Source: Pedobacter chinensis (lineage in GTDB: Bacteria; Bacteroidota; Bacteroidia; Sphingobacteriales; Sphingobacteriaceae). From it: 64,000 nucleotides of DNA. Numbering within the stretch: position 1 is the stretch's first letter; each line of letters opens with the position of its first letter. Below the pieces are notes generated by a model. The model was not told where the DNA came from. It was given only the letters and a program-made list of their open reading frames with translations, and did not search any database. Below, in pieces: positions 52,672 through 61,889 of the stretch. The DNA lies in the NCBI RefSeq assembly GCF_003339865.1, contig NZ_QPKV01000003.1, forward strand, positions 620,001-684,000, written 5' to 3'. Both the position numbers and the translations under genes were made by a program.

Positions 52672-54222
52672 ATGAAAAAAATATTAGGAATTACCATGTT
52701 GGCTGCCTTTATAGGTGGGGCAGCGGCAATTGGAGGTTACAAATTATTTGAGCGTAACGAAACAGGCAGTACGATTTCTGAAAAACAAAACTTGTACTTT
52801 GCTAATAATCCGCTGAAAATTTCTTCAGCAGGTACGGCTGATTTTACGCAGGCTGCTGCAGCAGTTGCTCCGGGGGTTGTGCACATTAAAACAACTTACG
52901 AAGCAAAAAGTGGTGGTGGCAGAAGTTCATCTCCATTTGACATGTTCGATGATTTCTTTGGTGGTGGCGGTCGTCAAATGCAACGTCAACCTAGAGCGGC
53001 ATCTGGTTCGGGTGTGATCATTAGCCAGGATGGTTATATAGTTACCAATAACCATGTAGTGGAAAATGCTTCGAAAGTTGAAGTTGTTTTAACCGACAGA
53101 CGTAAGGTTGAAGCTAAAGTTATTGGTCGCGATCCGAACACTGATTTAGCTTTGATCAAGGTAAATGCTACAGGATTACCGGTTGTTAAAATGGGTAATT
53201 CTGATAATGTTCAGGTTGGGGAGTGGGTTTTAGCAGTTGGTTTCCCGCTTGATTTACAAACTACCGTTACTGCAGGTATTGTGAGTGCGAAAAATCGAAG
53301 TATTGGTATCATCGGTCGTGAACAACAAGGCGGTGAAATTACTGAAGAAGAATATCGTGAGTATCAACGTACAGGAAAAAGACCAGATCGTCCTGCCAAC
53401 ACAAGTATCGAATCTTTCATTCAAACCGATGCTGCTATTAACCCTGGAAACAGTGGAGGAGCATTGGTAAATGCCAGTGGCGAATTGGTAGGAATCAATT
53501 CTGCAATTGCATCTCAAAGTGGATATAACCAAGGGTATGGTTTTGCCATTCCGGTTAACCTGGCTCGTAAAATTGTAGATGATTTTATGAAATATGGTTC
53601 GGTGAAACGTGGTTATATTGGCGTAAACTTTTTCCCGTTAAGTGGGGAAGAAAAACCAGAAGGTGTTAAAACTTCAGAAGTTAGCGGTTTATATGTAAGT
53701 GATGTTGTAGCTGGTGGCGGTGCTGCTGCGGCTGGAATTAAACAAGGTGATATTATTAAAAAGGTGGATGGTGTGGTAATTAATGATTCGCCTGATTTAC
53801 AGGAAAGAATCGGCCGTTTAAATCCGGGTGACAAAGTGAAGTTGAGCGTTTTAAGAGAAGGTTCATTGAAAGATATAACCGTTACGTTAAAAGGAGAATC
53901 GAGCGTTGGTTTAACTGCAAATAATACGGCTACAAAAAGTGTCGAGGTGTCTAAATTAGGAGCAACATTTGCTCCGGCTACTCAGGCGCAAAAATCTAAA
54001 TTTGGAATTAGCAGCGGTGTTGTGGTTACTTCGGTCGTTACTGGCAAGGCTTTCGATAATATTGGTGTGGAGAAAGGTCTAATTATAACAAAAGTTAATG
54101 GCCAACCTGTAAACTCTGTTGCTGATGTTCAAAAAGCATTACCAATGGGAAGAAACAACATGATCAGTATTTCTGGTGTGAGCGAACAAGGAACATATAA
54201 TTTCAGTTTCCCTGCGCAATAA
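52672..54222 (+). CDS. Do family serine endopeptidase (DegP/HtrA)
   Basis: A 516-residue periplasmic protease-chaperone. It has an N-terminal membrane or signal segment (MLAAFIGGAAAIGGYK), a trypsin-like domain with His128 (NNHVV), Asp158 (NTDLALIKV) and Ser261 (NPGNSGGALV), then two PDZ domains (about 320-410 and 430-515; GSL-x-DIT and GVVVTSVV blocks). It degrades or refolds damaged envelope proteins. A glycine-rich loop (GGGGRQMQRQ) lies near residue 100. Single gene, followed by a strong terminator. Confidence 0.94.
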   Translation: MKKILGITMLAAFIGGAAAIGGYKLFERNETGSTISEKQNLYFANNPLKISSAGTADFTQAAAAVAPGVVHIKTTYEAKSGGGRSSSPFDMFDDFFGGGGRQMQRQPRAASGSGVIISQDGYIVTNNHVVENASKVEVVLTDRRKVEAKVIGRDPNTDLALIKVNATGLPVVKMGNSDNVQVGEWVLAVGFPLDLQTTVTAGIVSAKNRSIGIIGREQQGGEITEEEYREYQRTGKRPDRPANTSIESFIQTDAAINPGNSGGALVNASGELVGINSAIASQSGYNQGYGFAIPVNLARKIVDDFMKYGSVKRGYIGVNFFPLSGEEKPEGVKTSEVSGLYVSDVVAGGGAAAAGIKQGDIIKKVDGVVINDSPDLQERIGRLNPGDKVKLSVLREGSLKDITVTLKGESSVGLTANNTATKSVEVSKLGATFAPATQAQKSKFGISSGVVVTSVVTGKAFDNIGVEKGLIITKVNGQPVNSVADVQKALPMGRNNMISISGVSEQGTYNFSFPAQ

Positions 54223-54238
54223 TTAGCATAGCAGTATA

Positions 54239-54278
54239 TAAAAATGCCTTCTGATTTTTTTCAGAAGGCATTTTTTAT
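54239..54278. terminator. Terminator after the DegP-type gene
   Basis: AAAATGCCTTCTGA pairs with TCAGAAGGCATTTT around a short T-rich loop, followed by a T tract. It lies between two convergent genes and can serve both. Confidence 0.9.
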
Positions 54279-54283
54279 GCAGT

Positions 54284-54628
54284 TTAATCCTGGTGGATTG
54301 GCTCATGATTGGCGTGACAGGCATCTGCGCATTCTTCACAGGCAACCGCACATTGCCTGCAATGTTCGTGATCATGTTTACTGCATTCAGCTGCACAAAG
54401 TCTGCAGATCTCTTCACATAATAACAAGTATTGGCGACCAATGATTGAATCGCGTTGAAGCAATCTGGCGGCTTGTGTGCAAATGTCAGCACAATCTCTA
54501 TCGAGTTTAATGCACTCAATCATCATGTTAATATCTTCTTCTTTTAAGCATGAAGAGGCACAGTGCTCGCAAGCCATTGCGCAATCTAATAAGGCCTGAA
54601 TCAAGGCGTGGTTATTTCTCGTTTCCAT
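54284..54628 (-). CDS. Four-helix bundle copper-binding protein (DUF326, cysteine-rich)
   Basis: A 114-residue cytosolic protein with many regularly spaced cysteines: CAMACEHCASSC near residues 16-27, CIKLDRDCADIC, CEEICRLCAAEC and CRQCAVACEECADAC. This is the DUF326/Csp-type pattern, where Cys-rich helices store Cu(I). A His-rich segment (HDHEHC) is added. It is convergent with the DegP-type gene. A frame of similar length in another frame was rejected as a shadow. Confidence 0.88.
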   Translation of the reverse strand: METRNNHALIQALLDCAMACEHCASSCLKEEDINMMIECIKLDRDCADICTQAARLLQRDSIIGRQYLLLCEEICRLCAAECSKHDHEHCRQCAVACEECADACHANHEPIHQD

Positions 54629-54871
54629 ATCGCAGGTGTTTGATTAGAACTTGTTTTGTTAATTAAATAACCTATTGAGGCATGAAGTGTTTTAGGAAAA
54701 TTATTTTTTTCAGGTGGAAAAGCTGGTGTAAAGAGGTACTTTTAATATGCTTTTTTGATTAAACCTAACGATTCTCTTGGTACTGATGAATTAAATTAAG
54801 GGTAATTAAGTGGGTTTAATTGCCAACCAGTCATGTATTTAGGATTAATTTAACTATTTTAAAATAAAAAA

Positions 54872-54901
54872 TTGATTTATAGGTATTTAACCATATCTTT
54901 G
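54872..54901 (+). promoter_or_regulatory. Cold-shock gene promoter
   Basis: TTG (54872-54874), 19 bp, TATCTTTG (54894-54901), a canonical Bacteroidetes promoter. The leader to the ATG at 54924 is only about 18 nt, unlike the long leader of E. coli cspA. Confidence 0.7.
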
Positions 54902-54923
54902 GTGCAAATTAAAATACAATATA

Positions 54924-55115
54924 ATGCAACAAGGAACAGTAAAATTTTTTAATGAAACTAAAGGTTTCGGATTTATCACTCCATCTAATGGCGATGCCGA
55001 AATTTTTGTTCATGCTTCAGGCTTAATCGATAACATTCGTGAGAATGATACCGTAAACTACGATGTAGAAGAAGGTAGAAAAGGCCTAAACGCGGTAAAT
55101 GTAAAAGTAGCTTAA
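54924..55115 (+). CDS. Cold-shock domain protein (CspA family)
   Basis: A 63-residue single cold-shock domain with both RNA-binding motifs: KGFGFIT (RNP1) and IFVHASG (RNP2). It binds single-stranded RNA and DNA as an RNA chaperone. It is flanked by a canonical promoter and a strong terminator and is a single-gene unit. Confidence 0.95.
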   Translation: MQQGTVKFFNETKGFGFITPSNGDAEIFVHASGLIDNIRENDTVNYDVEEGRKGLNAVNVKVA

Positions 55116-55136
55116 GAAAACTCAATCACATAAATC

Positions 55137-55172
55137 GTAAAAAGTCCCGATGCAAATCGGGACTTTTTTTAT
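55137..55172. terminator. Terminator of the cold-shock gene
   Basis: AAAAAGTCCCGA pairs with TCGGGACTTTTT, a 12-bp stem with a T7 tail. Its end overlaps the stop codon of the convergent GxxExxY gene, which it may also terminate. Confidence 0.9.
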
Positions 55173-55594
55173 GCATGGATTTTCCATTTACTCCTCTGGT
55201 AAATTCTAAAGAAATCGTTAACAAAATACTTTGCCGATTTTGTGATGTTGTCAGTGTAGAAATTAATTAAAATTCCTTGTGGTGCATTTACTAGTTTCAT
55301 GTAAGTTAGAATTTGTGCTTCATGTACAGGTAATATGTTGGTAATTGCCTTTACCTCTACAACAATCGAATCTTCAATCAATAGGTCTAAGCGCAAATCG
55401 ATATCCATTTCCATTTCATCATATATTATTGGTATGAGGAATTGTTGCGATACCTTAAACCCATTTTTTTCTAACTCATATCGTAAACATTTTTCGTAAA
55501 TACTTTCCATTAGTCCGGGTCCCAATGCTTTGTGCACTTTAATTGCACAACCAATGATCTCAAAAGATAATTGGGTAATTTCTTTTTTTGTCAT
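55169..55594 (-). CDS. GxxExxY family protein (PD-(D/E)XK-like)
   Basis: A 141-residue protein with the name-giving motif GPGLMESIYEKCL near residue 25, then IDLRLDLLIEDSIVVEVKA with a D-x9-E-x-K nuclease-like core, and the C-terminal QILTYMKL block. The family is common in Bacteroidetes, of unknown function and with restriction-endonuclease-like fold. It stands alone, beside a tandem repeat array. Confidence 0.9.
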   Translation of the reverse strand: MTKKEITQLSFEIIGCAIKVHKALGPGLMESIYEKCLRYELEKNGFKVSQQFLIPIIYDEMEMDIDLRLDLLIEDSIVVEVKAITNILPVHEAQILTYMKLVNAPQGILINFYTDNITKSAKYFVNDFFRIYQRSKWKIHA

Positions 55595-55693
55595 CTTTAG
55601 TCAGATATGTGCGATGAATGTATAAAAACCAGGGATGGTCAAAAATAATAGGGAGTTTTCAGATTAAATATAGATTTAATTATTATGAAATAC

Positions 55694-56232
55694 AATTAAG
55701 ACATTAAGATTTGGGTTTATCGTTGACTAAATTCTCAATGGTAATGGTTTCTGTTACGATTAAGGCATTAAGGGAATTAAGATTTGGGTTTATCGTTGCC
55801 TAAATTCTTGATGGTAATGGTTTCTGTTACGATTAAGGCATTGAGGGAATTAAGATTTGGGTTTATCGTTGCTTAAATTCTTAATGGTAATGGTTTCTGT
55901 TACGATTAAGGCATTGAGGGAATTAAGATTTGGGTTTATCGTTGCTTAAATTCTTAATGGTAATGGTTTTGTTGCGATTAAGGCATTAAGGGAATTAAGA
56001 TTTGGGTTTATCGTTGCCTAAATTCTTAATGGTAATGGTTTCTGTTACGATTAAGGCATTAAGGGAATTAAGATTTGGGTTTTATTGTTGCTTAAATTCT
56101 TGATGGTAATGGTTTCTGTTACAATTAAGGCATTAAGGGAATGAGATTTGGGTTTATCGTTGTCTAAATTCTTGATGGTAATGGTTTTTGTTGTGATTAA
56201 GGTATTAAGGAAATTAAGACCTGGGTTTATAA
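55694..56232. repeat. Tandem array of about 73-bp units (7 full, 1 partial) upstream of sdhC
   Basis: Units begin near 55694, 55758, 55831, 55904, 55976, 56049, 56123 and 56195, with spacing of 64, 73, 73, 72, 73, 74 and 72 bases; the last unit is partial. Each unit contains GATTAAGGCATTAAGGG, then TTTGGGTTTATCGTTG, then a TGGTAATGGTTT segment. The period is not a multiple of three and no frame stays open. Differences between units are single bases or indels. Confidence 0.9.
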
Positions 56233-56372
56233 TTAAAAGACTGCGATTTGAAAATGAGAGCCTGATAATTTCAAATTTCTTTAATTGTTGCGAATAAGCT
56301 TTAGAATGTTTCTAAATAAATGTTTTATCGCCGTTTTGTCATAATCGTTTATAAATTAAACTCATAATTAAA

Positions 56373-56380
56373 TACTTTTG
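56373..56380 (+). promoter_or_regulatory. Promoter -7 box of the sdhCAB operon
   Basis: TACTTTTG matches TAnnTTTG, 29 bases before the sdhC ATG. A TTTA at 56348-56351, 21 bp upstream, is a weak -33 candidate. It lies about 140 bp after the tandem array. Confidence 0.6.
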
Positions 56381-56409
56381 CAAGAAATTTAGATATAAAT
56401 CCTAATCAA

Positions 56410-57090
56410 ATGAGTGGTTTCGGAAATGCTTTTTCTTCTTCTATTGGGAAGAAATTCATCATGGGTGTTACAGGTTTGTTCCTGATACTCTTTTTAATTG
56501 TACACGCTGGTATCAATTCGTTAATTTTTCTTGACGATAATGGCCTAAAGTTCAACATTGGGGCGCATTTTATGGCCACCAACTGGATCATTAGGGCTGG
56601 AGAATACATTTTATTCGTGGGTTTGTTGGTGCATATCTTTCAAGCTTTAAGATTAACAATTCAAAACAGAAAAGCAAGGCCAGAACGATATGTGGTTAAT
56701 AATGGAAATGCCAATAGCAAATGGTATAGCCGTTCAATGGGGCTGTTGGGTACATTACTTCTTATCTTCCTGGTTATTCACCTGAAAGATTTTTGGGTAG
56801 TATCTCGTTTTACAGGCATCCCAACTGTTGATGCAAATGGAAATGAAGATCTTTATGCGGTAATGAGAGAGAAATTCCAGGATCCGGTAAGAGTAGTTGC
56901 TTATGTATTGTTAATGATTTCTTTATGTTATCACTTATTACACGGTTTTGCTTCCGCATTCCAAACCATGGGATGGAATCATTCAAAATATAATGGCATA
57001 ATTAAAAGTGTAGGCGTTTGGTATTCCATCATTATCTCGATCATCTTCGCGTTAATGCCTATCGCAGTTTACACAGGTTTAATTAATTAA
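56410..57090 (+). CDS. sdhC: Succinate dehydrogenase cytochrome b subunit (b558 type)
   Basis: A 226-residue membrane anchor with five helices that carries two haem b groups in Bacteroidetes and Bacillus-like enzymes. Visible blocks are KKFIMGVTGLFLILFLIVHAG, FVGLLVHIFQALRL, LLIFLVIHLKDFW and LCYHLLHGFASAFQTMGW; their histidines are likely haem ligands. It is the first gene of the operon. Confidence 0.95.
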   Translation: MSGFGNAFSSSIGKKFIMGVTGLFLILFLIVHAGINSLIFLDDNGLKFNIGAHFMATNWIIRAGEYILFVGLLVHIFQALRLTIQNRKARPERYVVNNGNANSKWYSRSMGLLGTLLLIFLVIHLKDFWVVSRFTGIPTVDANGNEDLYAVMREKFQDPVRVVAYVLLMISLCYHLLHGFASAFQTMGWNHSKYNGIIKSVGVWYSIIISIIFALMPIAVYTGLIN

Positions 57091-57109
57091 TTTTTAGCAC
57101 GAAAGAGAT

Positions 57110-59089
57110 ATGTCAGATATTAATTCAAATATTCCAGAAGGCGATTTAGCCACAAAATGGACAAAATATAAGTCTTCTGTGCCTTTGGTAAACCCGGCAA
57201 ATAAAAGAAGTATTGAAGTTATTGTTGTGGGTTCAGGTTTAGCAGGTGCTTCTGCAGCAGCTACTTTGGCTGAAATGGGTTATAAAGTAAAATGTTTTTG
57301 TTTTCAGGATTCTCCGCGAAGAGCACACTCCATTGCTGCTCAAGGTGGTATCAATGCTGCGAAAAATTATCAAAATGATGGTGACAGCGTTTACCGTCTT
57401 TTCTATGATACCATTAAAGGTGGAGATTATCGTGCCCGCGAAGCGAATGTTCATCGCCTGGCAGAAGTAAGTGCCAATATTATAGATCAATGCGTAGCGC
57501 AAGGTGTTCCTTTAGCTCGTGAATACGGAGGTTTATTAGATAACCGTTCATTCGGCGGTACCCAGGTTCAACGTACTTTTTATGCAGCAGGCCAAACTGG
57601 TCAGCAATTATTACTTGGTGCATATTCTGCTTTAGAACGCCAAATTGGTATGGGTAAAGTAGAAATGTATACCCGTCATGAAATGCTTGAGGTTGTTAAA
57701 ATTGATGGCAAAGCCCGTGGTATTATTGCACGTAACTTAATTACCGGAGAAATTGAACGTCATTTCGGCCATGCGGTTGTTTTAGGAACAGGTGGTTACG
57801 GTAACGTCTTCTATCTTTCTACAAACGCCATGGGAAGTAATGTTACAGCAGCATGGAAGGCGCATAAACAAGGTGCTTACTTTGCAAACCCTTGTTACAC
57901 TCAAATTCACCCAACTTGTATCCCGGTTTCAGGCGATCATCAATCTAAGTTAACCCTGATGTCTGAATCGTTACGTAATGATGGACGTATCTGGGTTCCT
58001 AAAAAGAAAGATGATAATCGTAAAGCTTCAGAAATTCCTGAGGATGAAAGAGATTATTATTTAGAACGCCGTTATCCTGCTTTCGGTAACCTGGTGCCTC
58101 GTGATGTGGCTTCCAGAGCCGCCAAAGAGCGTTGTGATGCAGGTTATGGGGTAGGCGCATCAAAACTGGCCGTTTATCTGGATTTCAAAGCGAATACAGA
58201 ACGTTATGGCCGTATTGAAGCTTCCAAAGCAGGTAATCATAATCCTGATAAAGAGACTTGCATGCGTTTGGGTACTGCAGTTATTAAAGAAAAATACGGT
58301 AACCTATTTGATATGTATGCGCAAATTACTGGTGAAAACCCATACGAAACACCAATGCGTATTTATCCTGCAGTTCACTATACAATGGGCGGCCTTTGGG
58401 TTGATTATAACTTAATGACATCGGTTCCTGGTTTATATTGTACAGGCGAGGCTAATTTCTCAGATCACGGTGCTAACCGTTTAGGTGCATCAGCTTTAAT
58501 GCAAGGTTTAGCCGATGGATATTTCGTTCTTCCATATACAATTGGGGCCTATTTATCAAAAGAAATTTCAGTAAAAGCTATCCCAACAGATCATCCTGCA
58601 TTTGTGGAAGCTGAGGAAAGAGCTAAAGGAATTTTGAACACCTTAATCAATATCAAAGGAACTAAATCTGTTGATCATTTCCACAAACGTTTAGGTCACA
58701 TCATGTGGGAGAAATGTGGAATGGCCCGTAACGAGCAAGGTTTGAAAGAAGCCATTGAAGAAATCAGAGCTTTACGTGCTGAATTCTGGAGCAATGTTCG
58801 TGTACCAGGCTCAGTTGATGAATTAAATACCGAATTAGAGAAAGCAGGCCGTGTGGCAGATTTCATTGAATTAGGTGAGTTAATGTGTATTGATGCTTTA
58901 AACCGTAACGAAAGTTGTGGTGGTCACTTCCGCGAAGAATATCAAACTGAAGAGGGCGAAGCATTACGTGATGATGAAAATTACGCATACGTAGCGGCCT
59001 GGGAATTTAAAGAAGGTGTGAACTTCGAACTGCATAAAGAAGAGTTGAAGTTTGAAAATATTAAAGTAGCACAAAGAAGTTATAAATAG
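57110..59089 (+). CDS. sdhA: Succinate dehydrogenase/fumarate reductase flavoprotein subunit
   Basis: The FAD-containing catalytic subunit of complex II. It has the FAD-binding [22 protein letters not shown] near residue 29, the flavinylation block [19 protein letters not shown], and the active-site HPTCIP and R-x-GASALMQG segments. At 659 residues it matches the long type of the b558 family. It follows sdhC by 19 bp; the gap to sdhB (111 bp) is filled with inverted repeats. Confidence 0.96.
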   Translation: MSDINSNIPEGDLATKWTKYKSSVPLVNPANKRSIEVIVVGSGLAGASAAATLAEMGYKVKCFCFQDSPRRAHSIAAQGGINAAKNYQNDGDSVYRLFYDTIKGGDYRAREANVHRLAEVSANIIDQCVAQGVPLAREYGGLLDNRSFGGTQVQRTFYAAGQTGQQLLLGAYSALERQIGMGKVEMYTRHEMLEVVKIDGKARGIIARNLITGEIERHFGHAVVLGTGGYGNVFYLSTNAMGSNVTAAWKAHKQGAYFANPCYTQIHPTCIPVSGDHQSKLTLMSESLRNDGRIWVPKKKDDNRKASEIPEDERDYYLERRYPAFGNLVPRDVASRAAKERCDAGYGVGASKLAVYLDFKANTERYGRIEASKAGNHNPDKETCMRLGTAVIKEKYGNLFDMYAQITGENPYETPMRIYPAVHYTMGGLWVDYNLMTSVPGLYCTGEANFSDHGANRLGASALMQGLADGYFVLPYTIGAYLSKEISVKAIPTDHPAFVEAEERAKGILNTLINIKGTKSVDHFHKRLGHIMWEKCGMARNEQGLKEAIEEIRALRAEFWSNVRVPGSVDELNTELEKAGRVADFIELGELMCIDALNRNESCGGHFREEYQTEEGEALRDDENYAYVAAWEFKEGVNFELHKEELKFENIKVAQRSYK

Positions 59090-59100
59090 TAGCAAGACAT

Positions 59101-59193
59101 GAGTATCAAGATTTAAGTATCATGTATCAAGATTTCAAACGCTCTTTATACTTGATACTCACTACTCGATACTAATGGTTGATACTTAAATCT
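59101..59193. repeat. Overlapping inverted repeats between sdhA and sdhB
   Basis: GAGTATCAAG (59101-59110) pairs with CTTGATACTC (59151-59160), and AGATTTAAGTATCA (59109-59122) pairs with TGATACTTAAATCT (59180-59193). The two stems cross one another, so only one can form at a time unless a pseudoknot forms. Confidence 0.75.
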
Positions 59194-59200
59194 CAATATC

Positions 59201-59971
59201 ATGAGTACAGGAAATATGAACTTAACGCTAAAAGTTTGGCGTCAGAAAAATAACAAAACCAAAGGTGCTTTGGTAGATTATCAATTATCTGATATTTCGC
59301 CGGATATGTCTTTCTTAGAGATGTTCGATGTGTTAAATGAACAATTAATTAACAAAGGAGAAGAGCCGGTAGTATTTGATCACGATTGTCGCGAAGGTAT
59401 TTGTGGCATGTGTTCTATGTTTATCAATGGCCGTCCGCATGGGCCAAAAGATTTAGTTACTACTTGTCAGTTACACATGCGCTCTTTTAAAGATGGAGAT
59501 ACCATTGTGGTTGAACCATGGAGAGCTGCTGCATTTCCTGTAGTTAAAGATTTAACTGTAGATCGCTCTGCATTTGATCGGGTTATTGCTGCTGGCGGAT
59601 TTATCTCCGTAAACACAGGGAATGCACAAGATGCAAACAATTTGCCAATTCCAAAAATGCAGGCCGATGCCGCTTTCGAAGCTGCTGCTTGTATTGGTTG
59701 TGGTGCCTGTGTGGCAACTTGTAAAAATGCTTCGGCCATGTTATTTGTATCAGCTAAAATTTCTCAATTGGCATTATTGCCACAGGGTCAGCCAGAGCGT
59801 TATCGTCGTGTGCAAAGCATGGTGGCGCAAATGGATGCTGAAGGTTTCGGTAACTGTACAAATACAGGTGCTTGCGAAGCAGAATGCCCTAAAGGGATTT
59901 CTTTAGAAAATATTGCTCGTATGAACCGCGATTTTGCTTCGGCAAAATTCATTTCTGAAGAAACAGTTTAA
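59201..59971 (+). CDS. sdhB: Succinate dehydrogenase/fumarate reductase iron-sulfur subunit
   Basis: Carries the [2Fe-2S], [4Fe-4S] and [3Fe-4S] clusters that pass electrons from FAD to the haem subunit. Cluster sites are visible as [24 protein letters not shown] and [12 protein letters not shown]. At 256 residues it is full length. It closes the operon and a terminator follows. Confidence 0.96.
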   Translation: MSTGNMNLTLKVWRQKNNKTKGALVDYQLSDISPDMSFLEMFDVLNEQLINKGEEPVVFDHDCREGICGMCSMFINGRPHGPKDLVTTCQLHMRSFKDGDTIVVEPWRAAAFPVVKDLTVDRSAFDRVIAAGGFISVNTGNAQDANNLPIPKMQADAAFEAAACIGCGACVATCKNASAMLFVSAKISQLALLPQGQPERYRRVQSMVAQMDAEGFGNCTNTGACEAECPKGISLENIARMNRDFASAKFISEETV

Positions 59972-60008
59972 AAATATACTGTGTATTCAGCTTAAATTGC
60001 TGAGTCTT

Positions 60009-60035
60009 AAGCCTCAAACTTAGTTTGGGGCTTTT
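60009..60035 (+). terminator. Terminator of the sdhCAB operon
   Basis: AAGCCTCAAAC pairs with GTTTGGGGCTT (one mismatch) and a T5 tract follows, 38 bp after the sdhB stop codon. Confidence 0.8.
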
Positions 60036-60288
60036 TAATTGTGGCCATTTTTAAAGGATAATTTAATGTTTTTATGATTTATTTATTCATACGAAAACAT
60101 ATGAAAGTTTTTGGGCCAAATCGAAACGGATTATAATAAATCAGCAACAAAATAAAAGTTTGTGAAAATGGCAACAATCCTATGTTGGCATATTAAAAAA
60201 TTATCTAAATAAAAATTTTATTTTGTAATATTTGCATATACTTTAAAAAATTCATAAATTTAGTGTTCCGAGACAGGAGAGAAAACAT

Positions 60289-60317
60289 AAAACCCCGGCT
60301 ATTTTAGCTGGGGTTTT
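60289..60317. terminator. Terminator at the 3' end of the TonB-family locus
   Basis: AAAACCCCGGCT pairs with AGCTGGGGTTTT (one mismatch). On the minus strand it follows the restored stop codon of the frameshifted plug-TonB_C gene (60340), which supports that end point. Confidence 0.8.
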
Positions 60318-60339
60318 GTGGTTAATGGATATTATTTAA

Positions 60340-61037
60340 TTATCGATCGAGATTGAAATTTACGTTTATATTGTATCTTACCCTCACAGGAACTCCAAAT
60401 TGTATACCCGGTGTCCATTTAGGCGAAGCAGAGAGTACTCTAACCGCTTCCTCATTAGTTTCCGGACTTAACCTCTTGTCACTTTAATATTTGTTAGCTG
60501 ACCATCTTTTTCAACAATAAATGATAGAAAAACCCTTCCGGATATGTGGTTTTTACGTGCTTCCTTAGGATATTTAATATTTGCATTTAAATAATCGTAA
60601 AAGGCTTTTATTCCTCCCGGGAACTGCGGCTGCTTCTCCATTGATATAAAATCAAAAACCCCATTCGGAATAGAGTCTCTTGAAGGTGGATTGGTTTTAG
60701 GTTTCGTACCTGCATCTGATTCGGACTTGAAATTGATTTTGGAAATTTTTTCTTCTATGGTAAGGTTTTCAGGGCTATTTTTTTTAGCCTTGGTAATCAC
60801 TATTATAAGATCTTTGTCATCATTTATGCCAAATAATTCCTTATGCTTCTTTTGTTTTATAACTGTGAGAGATTCGATGCTTTCCTTGTTAATTTTTGCT
60901 GCTTCCTCTCTTAGCACTAATTTTCCATCAATAAGAAACAATAAATTTTCACTGGAGGCTGGGGGTTGTTGCGCTGCTACGCTTAGTGTACAGCATACAA
61001 AACCCAAGAACGTTAATAACAATTTTTTCATTTTCAA
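60340..61037 (-). pseudogene. Plug motif plus TonB_C protein gene, frameshifted near its 3' end
   Basis: The open part (60468-61037, 189 codons) has a signal peptide ending in VAAQ, a receptor-plug-like motif (LLFLIDGKLVL, then SIESLTVIKQKK and IIVITKA) and the first part of a TonB_C domain. It stops at VTRG-TAA. Adding one T in the GGTTA of that region restores the missing end: LSPETNEEAVRVLSASPKW, then YNINVNFNLDR and TAA at 60340-60342. So one base has been lost and the last 42 residues of the domain are out of frame. A sequencing error is possible. Confidence 0.85.
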
Positions 61038-61064
61038 ATATAACTGTTGGCAGCATAAATGACA

Positions 61065-61109
61065 AAAATCGCATGTTTCTTAATCTTAAATTAAGAAACA
61101 TGCGATTTT
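61065..61109. terminator. Very strong terminator between two TonB-family genes
   Basis: A perfect 20-bp stem (61065-61084 with 61090-61109) and a five-base loop, with A and T tracts. It separates the double-TonB_C gene from the plug-TonB_C gene, so they are different transcription units. Confidence 0.9.
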
Positions 61110-61138
61110 AAATAATCCGAGAGCTTAACTTAAAAAAA

Positions 61139-61868
61139 TTAACTCAATGAGAAATTCACTGTCATATGATATTTAGCCTTAACCGGACGACCATCTGTTC
61201 CGATAGCGGGGTTCCACTTTGGTGCGGATTTCATTACTCTTAATGCTTCTGCATCGGTTTCTTTAGATAAGCTTCTTGTAACCACTATATCTGTTAACGA
61301 ACCATCTTTCTCAACATAAAAAGTTAAAAATACTATTCCCTGTATGTTATTTTTTTTTAGCTTGGTCAGGATATTTGATGTTTTTTACCAGATAACTGTA
61401 AAGCTTACTTGTGCCTCCAGGGTATTCAGGGGCTTTCCCATTTAGAGCCTTGGTTTTTTTCTCTGCTCCCTTTTGAGATAAGTTAAAATTAACATTGATG
61501 TTGTATTTAACCCTAACCGGTTTGCTATTAATTAAACCAGGATTCCAATTCGGCGAATTTTTGATTACTCTGATTGCTTCTGCATTAGTTTCTGCTGAAA
61601 GCCCTCGTGTAACCACAACATTTCCCAGGCTTCCGTTTTTTTCCACAACAAAGGATACAAATACCTTTCCTTCTGTTTTGTTATTTTTTGCTACCTCGGG
61701 ATATTTTATCTCCTTTGCCAGATAATCATAAAACTTAGCAATACCACCCGGATAAGAAGGTTGCTGATCAACCGAGGTAAAATCTACTACTTTTTCGTTC
61801 TGTGCTTTGACCGAATTAGTAAACATGGCAATGCCCGTTAGGGCTAAAATCATTAGCTTTCTCATCAT
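61139..61868 (-). pseudogene. Double TonB_C protein gene, frameshifted at an A9 run
   Basis: The open part (61347-61868, 173 codons) has a signal peptide (ending VKAQ), one complete TonB_C domain (IKYPEVAKNN to NINVNFNL) and the start of a second (NIKYPDQAKKK). It ends because of nine A (complement of 61351-61359). With eight A the frame continues NNIQGIVFLTFYVEKDGSL through SLSKETDAEALRVMKSAPKW to VNFSLS and TAA at 61139-61141, about 243 residues. The run could be a slippage site, a mutation or a sequencing error. Alternatively the short form is a functional product. Confidence 0.8.
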
Positions 61869-61889
61869 AAATTTTATAAAATTGTTTAA

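Larger units (their letters stand above)
59972..60339. other. Stretch between sdhB and the TonB-family locus
   Basis: 368 bp without a gene. It contains two terminator hairpins (60009-60035 and 60289-60317) and otherwise AT-rich sequence. Confidence 0.6.

Noticed and set aside
54223-54519. 98-codon frame overlapping the four-helix copper protein gene
   Set aside because: It is another frame of the cysteine-rich gene, whose regular Cys spacing and convergent position are convincing.
55694-56232. CRISPR array
   Set aside because: The units are tandem copies of one 73-bp sequence with no alternating unique spacers, and no cas gene is present.
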